The notes beneath the pieces are model-generated. The model had not been told where the DNA came from and ran no database searches. It saw only the letters and a list, made by a program, of their open reading frames with translations. The translations under genes and the position numbers were made by a program. From Fructilactobacillus ixorae (GTDB taxonomy: Bacteria; Bacillota; Bacilli; Lactobacillales; Lactobacillaceae), in the NCBI RefSeq assembly GCF_024029915.1, contig NZ_CP097478.1, forward strand, positions 682,001 to 746,000: DNA of 64,000 bases, read 5' to 3'. This document shows positions 16,851 through 25,183 of the stretch, one piece after another; positions within the stretch are counted from its first letter, which is position 1; the number at the start of each line of letters is the position of its first letter.

Positions 16851-17880
16851 ATGGTCGTAAATGTCGTTGTTGTAAGTAATTTTCTAGTTCTGAACTCAGG
16901 ACCACCGGGCGCTCTCGCAGTTCGGCAATGTTTTTGACCCCGAGCGCGGTGAAAATGGCGCGTAGGCCAAAGCTCCACTCCTGCAACTTGGTAATCGTGG
17001 CCCCCACGCCATCGTCGATTAACGTGGTTAAGATTGCTCCCGCAATCCCCACGGCGTCAGCGCCGAGATAAAGCGCCTTAGCAATTTCTAGGGGACTAGT
17101 AATGCCGCCGGCTGCGACAATTTGCAAATCAGGCACCGCCTGGGCCTCATATAATGATTGCACGGTCGTTAAGCCCCAATCATTGAAGTCAGCTAAATCC
17201 TTATGGGGGCGCCGGAAGTTTTCAATTTGTGCAAAATTAGTTCCCCCGTGTCCACCTACGTTGACGGTTTGCACGCCGATGGCCTCAAGCCGGTGGAGCG
17301 TGGCTTGGTCCAAGCCAAAACCGACTTCTTTAACAATCACGGGCACCTTGACCTGGCCCACAATTTGTTGCAAATTAGTGAGCCAGTGAAAATCACGATC
17401 GCCCTCTGGCATGACCAGTTCCTGGACCACGTTAAGGTGGACTTCTAAGGCATCCGCCTGCAGTAAGTCGACCACGGTCTGCGCCTGGGTAGGGGTAGCC
17501 CCAGCCCCGACATTGGCAAGTAAAAATCCCGTGGGATTAACTTCCCGCGCGACCGTAAAGCTGGGAAGGGTGGTTTTATCGCGCAGCGCCACACTAGCGC
17601 TGCCTAACGCCAAGGCAACCCCAGTTGCTTTAGCCACTTCGGCCAGTTGGTGGTTGAGCTTCTGCGTGTACTTACTGCCCCCCGTCATGGCTTCAATGTA
17701 AAAGGGGAGGGCAAACTGATGTCCAACGAAGGTCGTGCTGAGCTCAACCTCTGAAACCGCCACCTCTGGCAAGCCGTTGGGAACGAAATGGAGGTCCGCA
17801 AAGCCGGCTGTCGAAGCCTGATGGAACTTCTTGGCTAGCGATACGTGTTCATCTTTTCGGTGTGATTGACGATTAGTCAC
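16849..17880 (-). CDS. fni: isopentenyl-diphosphate delta-isomerase, type 2 (FMN)
   Basis: Fni interconverts IPP and DMAPP using reduced FMN, the last step of the lower mevalonate branch. The 343 residues fold as a TIM barrel: RKDEHVSLA near the N-terminus, EAMTGGS, NVGAG, VIVKEVGFGLD, VNVGGHGGTNFAQIE and the phosphate-binding GADAVGIAG near the end. The ATG overlaps the end of mvaK2 by eight bases. It is the last gene of mvaK1-mvaD-mvaK2-fni. Confidence 0.95.
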   Translation of the reverse strand: MTNRQSHRKDEHVSLAKKFHQASTAGFADLHFVPNGLPEVAVSEVELSTTFVGHQFALPFYIEAMTGGSKYTQKLNHQLAEVAKATGVALALGSASVALRDKTTLPSFTVAREVNPTGFLLANVGAGATPTQAQTVVDLLQADALEVHLNVVQELVMPEGDRDFHWLTNLQQIVGQVKVPVIVKEVGFGLDQATLHRLEAIGVQTVNVGGHGGTNFAQIENFRRPHKDLADFNDWGLTTVQSLYEAQAVPDLQIVAAGGITSPLEIAKALYLGADAVGIAGAILTTLIDDGVGATITKLQEWSFGLRAIFTALGVKNIAELRERPVVLSSELENYLQQRHLRP

Positions 17881-18958
17881 TGGATTCTCCTTCGTAGTTG
17901 TAAATCGCGAGGTTTAATGGTTCGATTCCCGCCCGTTGCCAAGCAGCTTGCAGACCAGTAATATCGCAGTTGGCTTCGATTAACACAATCCCACAGTCTC
18001 CACCACCAGCACCGGAAGTTTTGGCAGCACCGCCAAAGTGGTCGGCAATCTCAATCAACTTCGTTAGTTGGGGCGTTTCAATTGTGACGCCCGCTAGGGT
18101 ACTCAATGATTGGAGGAGCTCGCGATTCCGGTTGATATTTTGCATGATCAACTTGCTGTTATTCTGCCGAAACCCGTTGGTAATCTCGCGGACGCATTTA
18201 TTACTTTCGTGCAAAAAGCGTTCGTACTGAGAGCCATGTTTCCCCTTTTTTAGTTCTACTTTATCGATTAAGCGGGACGTGGAAGCCGGAGAACCAGTCC
18301 ATCCCACTAAAAAGCGGAGCACGCTCGGGATCTGTAAGGGAGTGATCTCTAAACGGGGCCACTCCAATTTCAACAGCTCCGGGAGGGCAATCTTATCCCG
18401 GAATTCAGCTAACCACTGGCGGTCAAAGGAACTGTATGTAATTAAGCCCCCAAAGACACTCGATGCAACGTCACCGAGCGAACCGTTCCCCTGAACGTTA
18501 AAGTGGGCAATCGCGGCCAATTTAAAGAGTTGGACTTTGCTCAACTTGAGCTGGTAGAGCTCGCAGAGCGCCTTAATGGTCGCCACCGTCACGGCTGCGG
18601 ATGAACCCAGTCCATACTTTTTTCCGGTTCCACTGTCTAGCTCACTGTTGACGCTGAGGTGGTACTTTTGAATTGGTTTTCCCAACGCCTGGACGTAATC
18701 TTCGGTTACCTGGATGGCTGCAATAATGTATTGAAAGGGGTTATCACGATCATCTACAATCATGCGTGAATTAACCCGTTCCCAGTGCACGCGATGGTTT
18801 TCGTATTGTTTAGAAGTAATTGAGCACCGCTCTTGATTTTTTGCAATCGTGACCGTTACAAACCGATTAACGGCGGCAATGATGGCCGGGTTCCCGTTCT
18901 CGACGACGGCGTATTCACCTGCTAAATAAAGTTTTCCCGGGGTGCTTGTTGTAATCAA
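17873..18958 (-). CDS. mvaK2: phosphomevalonate kinase
   Basis: This GHMP kinase converts mevalonate-5-phosphate to the diphosphate. The 361 residues begin ITTSTPGKLYLAGEYAVVE, carry the GHMP motif YGLGSSAAVTVATIKAL at about residue 112 and end with KTSGAGGGDCGIVL, typical of the mvaK2 branch. The start is TTG; an AAGAAG ribosome site is about 8 bases upstream and no ATG is available. It lies between mvaD (14 bases upstream) and fni (8-base overlap). Confidence 0.93.
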   Translation of the reverse strand: MITTSTPGKLYLAGEYAVVENGNPAIIAAVNRFVTVTIAKNQERCSITSKQYENHRVHWERVNSRMIVDDRDNPFQYIIAAIQVTEDYVQALGKPIQKYHLSVNSELDSGTGKKYGLGSSAAVTVATIKALCELYQLKLSKVQLFKLAAIAHFNVQGNGSLGDVASSVFGGLITYSSFDRQWLAEFRDKIALPELLKLEWPRLEITPLQIPSVLRFLVGWTGSPASTSRLIDKVELKKGKHGSQYERFLHESNKCVREITNGFRQNNSKLIMQNINRNRELLQSLSTLAGVTIETPQLTKLIEIADHFGGAAKTSGAGGGDCGIVLIEANCDITGLQAAWQRAGIEPLNLAIYNYEGESSD

Positions 18959-18972
18959 TGTTAGTCTTCTTT

Positions 18973-19950
18973 CTAAGTAAGGTATTGGATGCCAGGTCCG
19001 GGAGCAGCGACGACCAGTTGATTGGCTCCAAAAGCGGGGGTTAGCGCTGCTAAGACCGCGTTGAGGTGTTCCGGTTCCACTAAGACCTTAACGTTCGGTC
19101 CGGCATCCATTGTAAAGTAGCAGGGAATTCCAGTAGCTCGCAGTTGGTGAATCAACTGCATAGCCTTTAAAGAATCGGCGTCAAAGTAAGAAAAATCAGG
19201 CGCTGCACTCAGGGTTAATGCGTGCATCCGCATCGCATTTTCCTCGGCAATCGTGCCTAAGCAACTGAAATCTCGGTTACTAATTGCCATTTTAAGCTTT
19301 TTTAAGTCGTGTTTGCAAAGCTTTTCCCATTCACGGTAGTAGGGCGAGGTCGTTTGCGAACGCTGCATCCCCACGGAACTACTGATTTGTTTTTGCTGTT
19401 GGTTTACCAAAATCGCAATCACGTTGAGGTTCCAGTAGTCGGCAGGAGCAACCTGGGTAGCAAAGGACGTTCGGTCGCCAAAGCCCTTGTGCCATTCGAC
19501 AAACCCGCCATCGATGGACCGCGTGGCAGAGCCAGAGCCCCGGCGCGCTAATCGGGAGAGTTGTTTGTGATCTAACTGTAAGCCACTGGCCCGACTGGCA
19601 GCGGCAGCGAGAGCGGCAAAGCCAGAGGCCGAGGAAGCTAGTCCGGCGGCGGTGGGAACGTTGTTAACCGTGGTGACCTGAGCTTTGCTACTAATTCCAG
19701 CCTGGGAGCGAACGAGGTCTAAAAAAGTTGCAATCCGGCGGGCGGCCGGGCCTTCCAGGGCAGTCCCGTTTAAACTAATCTGGTCTGCAGATAGTTGCTC
19801 ATCAAAGGTAACGCTAGTGTCTGTATAAAAGCGATCTAAGGTGAGCGAGAGACTGTTGGTAGTCGGTAATTTTAACGCTTCGTTGGCTTTTCCCCAGTAT
19901 TTGACAAGGGCAATGTTGGTATGTGCCCGGGCCTTAGCATGGTTCTTCAT
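18973..19950 (-). CDS. mvaD: diphosphomevalonate decarboxylase
   Basis: MvaD performs the ATP-dependent decarboxylation of mevalonate diphosphate to IPP. The 325-residue product starts KNHAKARAHTNIALVKYWGKANE, with the family's NIALVKYWGK motif, and has TAAGLASSASGFAALAAA and the DAGPNVKVLVE block. I start at 19950, where AGGAGG is 7 bases upstream. The ATG overlaps the mvaK1 stop as TCATGA, so translation is coupled. Confidence 0.95.
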   Translation of the reverse strand: MKNHAKARAHTNIALVKYWGKANEALKLPTTNSLSLTLDRFYTDTSVTFDEQLSADQISLNGTALEGPAARRIATFLDLVRSQAGISSKAQVTTVNNVPTAAGLASSASGFAALAAAASRASGLQLDHKQLSRLARRGSGSATRSIDGGFVEWHKGFGDRTSFATQVAPADYWNLNVIAILVNQQQKQISSSVGMQRSQTTSPYYREWEKLCKHDLKKLKMAISNRDFSCLGTIAEENAMRMHALTLSAAPDFSYFDADSLKAMQLIHQLRATGIPCYFTMDAGPNVKVLVEPEHLNAVLAALTPAFGANQLVVAAPGPGIQYLT

Positions 19951-20900
19951 GATAAATCCTCCTGTGGGTTTAACTCGTATAGACTTTGAATCCAAGTTTG
20001 GGTGGCACCGTGGTCCGTGAGGGCCTTTGCGACGGTCTGCGCTGCGGTCCGAGTCTGCGTAAGGGCAATGATACAGCCGCCTAGACCACTCCCGGTTAGT
20101 TTAGCTCCCAGCGCTCCAGCTGCGTGGGCAGTTGTGACCAGTTGATCAATCTGGGGGGTGCTTACGCCTAACGCACGTAAAATGGTCTGCGCCGCGGTTA
20201 AACTTTGACCAGTGGCCGGTAAATCTTGGTGCTGCAGTGCCTGTTTGACGCGTTCGGTTAGGGTTCCCAACTGTAAAATCAGATCCTGGCGTTGCTGATC
20301 TGCGGTTAAAAACTGGTGCACCTGCTGAACTGCCGTTTTGGTATTACTAGCTAAACCGGTATCTGCAATGACCAAAAACCCCGTTAACGGGGGCTGAAAG
20401 TCAATAAATTGTTGCTTTTCAAACAAAATGGGGTGGGCAACGTTCACCGTTTGGGCGTCGATGCCACTCGGATTGCCATGGGTAATGTGTTCTTCAATAT
20501 CAGTATAGGCGGTCAGTGTTTCCCTCGGGAGGGGTGTTTCAAACAACGCGAAGTAAGCCTGTGTAATTGCGCTGGCAATGGCGGCTGAAGACCCCATCCC
20601 TCGTCCCAATGGAATGGTGCTGTGCAGTGTCAAGTGGACCGGGATGGCTTGCGGATTTAGCCGGTGCTGGAGGTGTTGGAGCAGGGTTGCCACACCTGCC
20701 ATGCGTGGGGGTAACTCGGTGAATGTCCCGGTATAGTACTCACTGGTAATTGAAGAAACTGGAGCGGCAGTCATTCTGATTGTTGCAGTAACGGTCGCTT
20801 GGGGAACCGGGAAGACAATGGCCGGTTGCTGGTAAACGGCACTATGTTCGCCTAAAAAGATGACCTTAGCATGACTCTGACCAGTTGCTGTTGTTTTCAT
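19947..20900 (-). CDS. mvaK1: mevalonate kinase
   Basis: MvaK1 phosphorylates mevalonate, the entry step of this operon. The 317 residues show GQSHAKVIFLGEHSAVY at the N-terminus, the GHMP ATP loop GRGMGSSAAIASAITQA at about residue 95 and KLTGSGLGGCIIAL near the C-terminus. It is the first gene of the operon. The upper-pathway genes for HMG-CoA synthase and reductase are not in the window. Confidence 0.95.
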   Translation of the reverse strand: MKTTATGQSHAKVIFLGEHSAVYQQPAIVFPVPQATVTATIRMTAAPVSSITSEYYTGTFTELPPRMAGVATLLQHLQHRLNPQAIPVHLTLHSTIPLGRGMGSSAAIASAITQAYFALFETPLPRETLTAYTDIEEHITHGNPSGIDAQTVNVAHPILFEKQQFIDFQPPLTGFLVIADTGLASNTKTAVQQVHQFLTADQQRQDLILQLGTLTERVKQALQHQDLPATGQSLTAAQTILRALGVSTPQIDQLVTTAHAAGALGAKLTGSGLGGCIIALTQTRTAAQTVAKALTDHGATQTWIQSLYELNPQEDLS

Positions 20901-20928
20901 TTCAATCGCTCACTTTCTTATCAATGTT

Positions 20929-20937
20929 ATTTTACCA
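20929..20937 (-). promoter_or_regulatory. possible extended -10 of the mevalonate operon
   Basis: On the minus strand TGG-TAAAAT stands about 28 bases before the mvaK1 start. The -35 region is poor. It is the best candidate in the divergent mvaK1-dinG gap. Confidence 0.4.
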
Positions 20938-21043
20938 TAGTCGTTTCTAAACTTCGTCCTTGAACTTGGGAGTCAATGCCCCGTTATCGCCTGATTTGTA
21001 GTAAAATATGCATAGTTAGAAACGAAAGTAGGCCGATACTGAC

Positions 21044-23851
21044 ATGAAAGCAAATTCAAAATATGCTGTGGTTGATATGGAAACCACGGGAACTGATTTA
21101 CAGCGTGGCGACCGCATCATCCAGTTTAGTGTCAGTTTTGTGCAAAACGGCCGACAAACGGGCGCTTTTTCCACCTACGTCAACGATGGCGTTTCCATTC
21201 CTAGTGAAATCACGGCCTTGACTGGGATTGACCAGGCAACCATTGAAACCGCCCCGAGTTTTGATCAATTGGCCCCTAAGGTTTATCAAATGTTACAAGG
21301 CACGGTCTTTGTGGCGCATAATGTCAACTTTGATTTTCCCTTTTTAAATCATCACTTAGAACGAGTGGGGTATCCAGCGTTAGAGCTTGAAGCAGTGGAT
21401 ACGGTGACGTTAAGTCAACTCTTTTTCCCGACCTTGGGTAGCTACCGGCTCAGTGACCTTAGTCGGCATTTTCAAATCCATCATCACCATCCGCACTCAT
21501 CGGCGAGTGATGCGGCGGCGACGGCGCAGCTCCTGTTAAAAATTAGCCAGCAAATCTCCAAGCTCCCCGTGCAAACGGTTCAGGCCGTGCTCGATTTAGA
21601 GCTTAATCTGCCCCAGCAGACGACCCAGTTCATTCGGGTCAATTTTGAAGCCATGGACCAACCGAGACAGCAGTTACCGGCTGATCAGGTGGAACTAGAG
21701 GGCTTAGTGTTAAAACGGCATCACCGAAACCCAGTTGAAAATCACGACCGGTTAACCAAGTTTCCGTTAGCCAAGAAGCAGAAAGAACGGATTTTTCAGG
21801 GCCACTTTGAATGCCGTCCGTCGCAAAGTAAAATGATGAATTTAGTGTATCGTAATTTTGCCACTACCAAACAACCGGCGCGGAATTTGTTAATTGAGGC
21901 GCCCACTGGGAGCGGGAAAACCCTAGGGTACTTATTTCCACTCGCGTTTCTGTTGCAGTCTGGGCAGGCAGCGGTGATTAGTACTGCAACGATTAACCTG
22001 CAAGAACAGTTGCAAAATGTAGTAGAGCGGGATTTGAACGCGGGCTTTGGGTTTCACGTCCAGGCCGTCGTGTTAAAAAGTCGCCGACACTATCTAGACT
22101 TGTCCCGGTTTGCCACGGCCCTCGTCGCCGATGATTCGAACCAGCTCTCCCAGTTTAGTAAGGCGCAAATTCTAGTCTGGTTGACGCAAACGACAACTGG
22201 GGATTTAGATGAATTGCATATCCCACAAAATGCGGCCATTTTACAGCAGGTGAACTACCAACGAGAGCCGCAGTTAGCGGAGAGTGAATTTGGCGAGTAC
22301 GACTTTTGGCACTGGAAAATGCAGCAAGTCGCCACGGCTGACGTTGTGATTGTGAATCATCACTACCTGAATCAAAATGCGGCGGAAGTGGCTGCCACTT
22401 TAGGTGGGCAACCGTACTTAATCGTGGATGAAGCTCAGCATTTACCAGAGGTGGCCTTTGCAGCGCAACGGAAGCACTGGTGGCTGGGTGGAGTTAAAAC
22501 CAACGTTGGTCGGGTTAAAAATGATGTTTTTCAGACCCACGAACGCAACCTGGAAGATATCATTAGCACCCATCCGGACCTGCGCGGACTCCTGAAACGG
22601 CTGATGCATCAGCTGACGCAATTAGAAACGGTTAATCAGGAACTAATTCAAATACTGCTGACAAATTTACACGTGCGCTTACAACCACAGGCGGATGTTG
22701 TTCGAATTCCAGTCGATTGGCTGGTTAAATTTACCACTCAGGCACAACTGCGGTTGCAAAAACAGGACCAATTAGCAACACAACTGACCCAGCGCTTAAC
22801 GTCCCTCAACCAAGCTTTGGGACAGAGGGAGGCGCAGTGGGTGGCCTCTGAATACGAAACGTTTTTACGGTTTAACGAACACGTGCATGCCGTCTTGCAG
22901 GGGGTTAGTGAGCTCCAGCAGCTCGTGCATGAGGTAAAAACCCAGTCAGTTGCCGATGGGTTTTGGTTGCGGTATGGAGCCGATCATGACCCGAATAACA
23001 TGCGGTTAGAATGGGCCCAGTTTGATACCAGTACCCGGTTACAAAAACAAATTTATCAATACTTTCAACCAGCAATTTTCACGGGGGCCGTCTTATTTAC
23101 CTCCAAAAAGTCGCAGTACATTTATGATCAGCTCGATTTACGGCGGGGCACAACACGGATGAAGCGGTTACCCACGGACTTTGATTACCAAAAGCAGGTT
23201 CAACTGATGATTGCGGACCAAATGCCACTGCCACCCGCAACAGAAAATGAGGAATACGTGGCGTTTCTGGCCAATTCCATTCAAAAGATTTATCGAGCCG
23301 CGCCCGTCCCGACCTTAGTCCTGTTTAATTCCTTAGAGTTAATTCAAGCGGTCCACGCTAAATTAAAGGGACAACCCGGACTGGGGATGCTCTTAGCCTC
23401 AGGGATTTCTGGGAGTCAGAGTAAAATCATGCGGCGCGCTGTTCTGCACCACGCTCCGATTATCTTAGGTGCAGCTGGCTTCTGGGAGGGCGTTGACTTT
23501 CCGCCACACTACCTAAAATCAATCATAATTCCGCGAATTCCGTTCGCCGCTCCGGATAGTCCGGTGATGCAAGCGCGGTCTGCTTATCTTAAACAACAAC
23601 AAAAGAATCCGTTTACCAGTTATTCGCTCCCGCACGCCATCATCACCATGAAACAGGGGATGGGACGGTTACTTCGCCGCAGTAATGACAGTGGAATTAT
23701 TACCATCTTGGATAATCGGATTTTAACCAAGCGGTATGGAACCCAAATTTTAACGGCTATTGAGGAAAATCTCCAAGTCCACACGGGAGCAATTAAAGCA
23801 ATTCAACAGCAGCAAAAAGAATTTTTAGCAAAGCACCAGCAGGAGCATTGA
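21044..23851 (+). CDS. dinG: DinG-family helicase with N-terminal exonuclease domain
   Basis: The 935-residue protein joins a DEDDh 3'-5' exonuclease (residues 1-170, VVDMETTGTD and the HNVNFDFPFL motif) to an SF2 helicase. The helicase has Walker A EAPTGSGKTLGY at about 285, motif II DEAQ (rather than DEAH) at about 462 and motif VI QGMGRLLRRS near 871. This is the Gram-positive DinG layout; it lacks the iron-sulfur cysteine cluster of E. coli DinG. Its exact role in repair is unclear. The divergent mevalonate operon lies upstream and ypmB-dnaD follows, a common Firmicutes order. Confidence 0.93.
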   Translation: MKANSKYAVVDMETTGTDLQRGDRIIQFSVSFVQNGRQTGAFSTYVNDGVSIPSEITALTGIDQATIETAPSFDQLAPKVYQMLQGTVFVAHNVNFDFPFLNHHLERVGYPALELEAVDTVTLSQLFFPTLGSYRLSDLSRHFQIHHHHPHSSASDAAATAQLLLKISQQISKLPVQTVQAVLDLELNLPQQTTQFIRVNFEAMDQPRQQLPADQVELEGLVLKRHHRNPVENHDRLTKFPLAKKQKERIFQGHFECRPSQSKMMNLVYRNFATTKQPARNLLIEAPTGSGKTLGYLFPLAFLLQSGQAAVISTATINLQEQLQNVVERDLNAGFGFHVQAVVLKSRRHYLDLSRFATALVADDSNQLSQFSKAQILVWLTQTTTGDLDELHIPQNAAILQQVNYQREPQLAESEFGEYDFWHWKMQQVATADVVIVNHHYLNQNAAEVAATLGGQPYLIVDEAQHLPEVAFAAQRKHWWLGGVKTNVGRVKNDVFQTHERNLEDIISTHPDLRGLLKRLMHQLTQLETVNQELIQILLTNLHVRLQPQADVVRIPVDWLVKFTTQAQLRLQKQDQLATQLTQRLTSLNQALGQREAQWVASEYETFLRFNEHVHAVLQGVSELQQLVHEVKTQSVADGFWLRYGADHDPNNMRLEWAQFDTSTRLQKQIYQYFQPAIFTGAVLFTSKKSQYIYDQLDLRRGTTRMKRLPTDFDYQKQVQLMIADQMPLPPATENEEYVAFLANSIQKIYRAAPVPTLVLFNSLELIQAVHAKLKGQPGLGMLLASGISGSQSKIMRRAVLHHAPIILGAAGFWEGVDFPPHYLKSIIIPRIPFAAPDSPVMQARSAYLKQQQKNPFTSYSLPHAIITMKQGMGRLLRRSNDSGIITILDNRILTKRYGTQILTAIEENLQVHTGAIKAIQQQQKEFLAKHQQEH

Positions 23852-23853
23852 TT

Positions 23854-23862
23854 TGCTATAAT
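23854..23862 (+). promoter_or_regulatory. extended -10 promoter of ypmB-dnaD
   Basis: TGC-TATAAT lies directly after the dinG stop and 32 bases before the next ATG, the same spacing and string as the rnc promoter. The -35 region is not recognisable. Confidence 0.6.
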
Positions 23863-23894
23863 AAACGCAGAATGGTTACGAAAGGGATTTAGAC

Positions 23895-24389
23895 ATGCGA
23901 GAACGAAGACAACGAAAATTTAAACTACAACGCCTATTAAGCTGGGTGGGGGCGTTCCTCGTCGTGGTGGTCCTCGCGCTATTAATTATTATGTTGATCG
24001 CTAAATTACCGCAAAAACAAACGTTAAGGAGCGCTACGAGTCTGGCTGAACAACACGCCCATTTTCACGACGTCCAAAAGACTTACAAAGCCAACCTCAA
24101 ACGACCTTACTATACGGTGGTTGGGAAGAACCAAGCGAACCAACCTGCCTATGCCATCGTTAGTAGTGATTTCAAACACATTCGCGTTATGAAACAAACC
24201 GATGGGATTACGGCTGAAAATGCCAGTGCAATTGCGCAACGGCGGGTCGCTGGGGACGTTACCAACGCTGGGTTATTGATCTACCGGAAGCAACCGACGT
24301 GGGTAGTAACCTTGCAAAGCAAACACCAAGTTCACTACGTGCTAGTGAACTTTAAGACCGGCAAGGTCATTAAAACGCTTAATTTATAG
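23895..24389 (+). CDS. ypmB: YpmB-like membrane-anchored protein (DUF5590)
   Basis: A 164-residue protein with a strongly basic N-terminus, one transmembrane segment (about residues 15-36) and an extracellular domain with two PepSY-like repeats. The second contains TWVVTLQSKHQVHYVLVNF and TGKVIKTL. Such DUF5590 proteins lie between dinG and dnaD in Firmicutes; their function is not established. AAAGGG is the likely ribosome site. dnaD starts 14 bases downstream. Confidence 0.8.
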   Translation: MRERRQRKFKLQRLLSWVGAFLVVVVLALLIIMLIAKLPQKQTLRSATSLAEQHAHFHDVQKTYKANLKRPYYTVVGKNQANQPAYAIVSSDFKHIRVMKQTDGITAENASAIAQRRVAGDVTNAGLLIYRKQPTWVVTLQSKHQVHYVLVNFKTGKVIKTLNL

Positions 24390-24403
24390 GGGAGCGATTC
24401 AAC

Positions 24404-25123
24404 ATGAGCACCACATCTGCACTAGCTAAATACTTAAATTCCGGATCAATTAACGTATCCGGTTTTTTATTAACGAATTTAGCTAACCTCAACATTAGTG
24501 GCACAGAACTAACGATGTTGTTAGAACTACAGTACTTTCGCAGTCAGGGGGACCGGTTTCCGGCAGCCGAGGCATTAGCAAGCGCCATGGGGCTCACCGA
24601 ACCGGCGGTGTACGATTTATTGCACCAGTTGGTGAGCAAGAAATTGATTAGTATTACCACCAGCGCCGACGAAAAGGATGAGTATAGTTTTGCGCCGTTA
24701 GTGGCCAAGCTAAACGAATTACTGCAACAAGTTCCGGATGATCAGCAACCGGGGTCAACACCAACAACTAGTGATACGGGCACACCGAAAACGAGTATTA
24801 GTGACCGTGAGCAGACCTTTAAAATGATTAATCATGAATTTGGCCGAATGTTATCGCCAATTGAGTTAGAAACCGTCACGGCCTGGTTTGACCAGGATCA
24901 TTATTCCGCGGAGTTGATTCAGCTAGCCCTGCGCGAAGCCGTCTTAAATCAGGTTTATAATCTCAAGTACATGGACCGCATTCTGCTAAACTGGGACAAG
25001 CAGCACTTACAAACCGCTGCGCAGGTAGAAGCCCATCGAACCCAACGCCAGGAAAAACAAGCAACGGGGACGAAACAACCACTACCTCAGGTGCCACTCT
25101 TTAAAATTAAGAAGGATCAATAA
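24404..25123 (+). CDS. dnaD: replication initiation protein DnaD
   Basis: DnaD is a primosome component that acts with DnaA, DnaB and DnaI in Gram-positive helicase loading. The 239 residues have an N-terminal winged helix (about 1-100), a flexible Pro/Thr/Ser linker (about 115-135) and the DnaD/DnaB_2 domain with FGRMLSPIELETVTAWF and AVLNQVYNLKYMDRILLNW, the signature of DNA-binding DnaD domains. GGGGAGCG precedes the ATG. A symmetric terminator follows. Confidence 0.94.
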   Translation: MSTTSALAKYLNSGSINVSGFLLTNLANLNISGTELTMLLELQYFRSQGDRFPAAEALASAMGLTEPAVYDLLHQLVSKKLISITTSADEKDEYSFAPLVAKLNELLQQVPDDQQPGSTPTTSDTGTPKTSISDREQTFKMINHEFGRMLSPIELETVTAWFDQDHYSAELIQLALREAVLNQVYNLKYMDRILLNWDKQHLQTAAQVEAHRTQRQEKQATGTKQPLPQVPLFKIKKDQ

Positions 25124-25135
25124 CTCCAATTAACT

Positions 25136-25174
25136 AAAAAAGCGTCGACAAAGCTTTCCTTTGTCGACGCTTTT
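25136..25174. terminator. bidirectional terminator between dnaD and ponA
   Basis: AAAAAGCGTCGACAAAG pairs with CTTTGTCGACGCTTTTA around a five-base loop, with A and T runs on both sides, serving the converging genes. Confidence 0.92.
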
Positions 25175-25183
25175 ACTTACCGC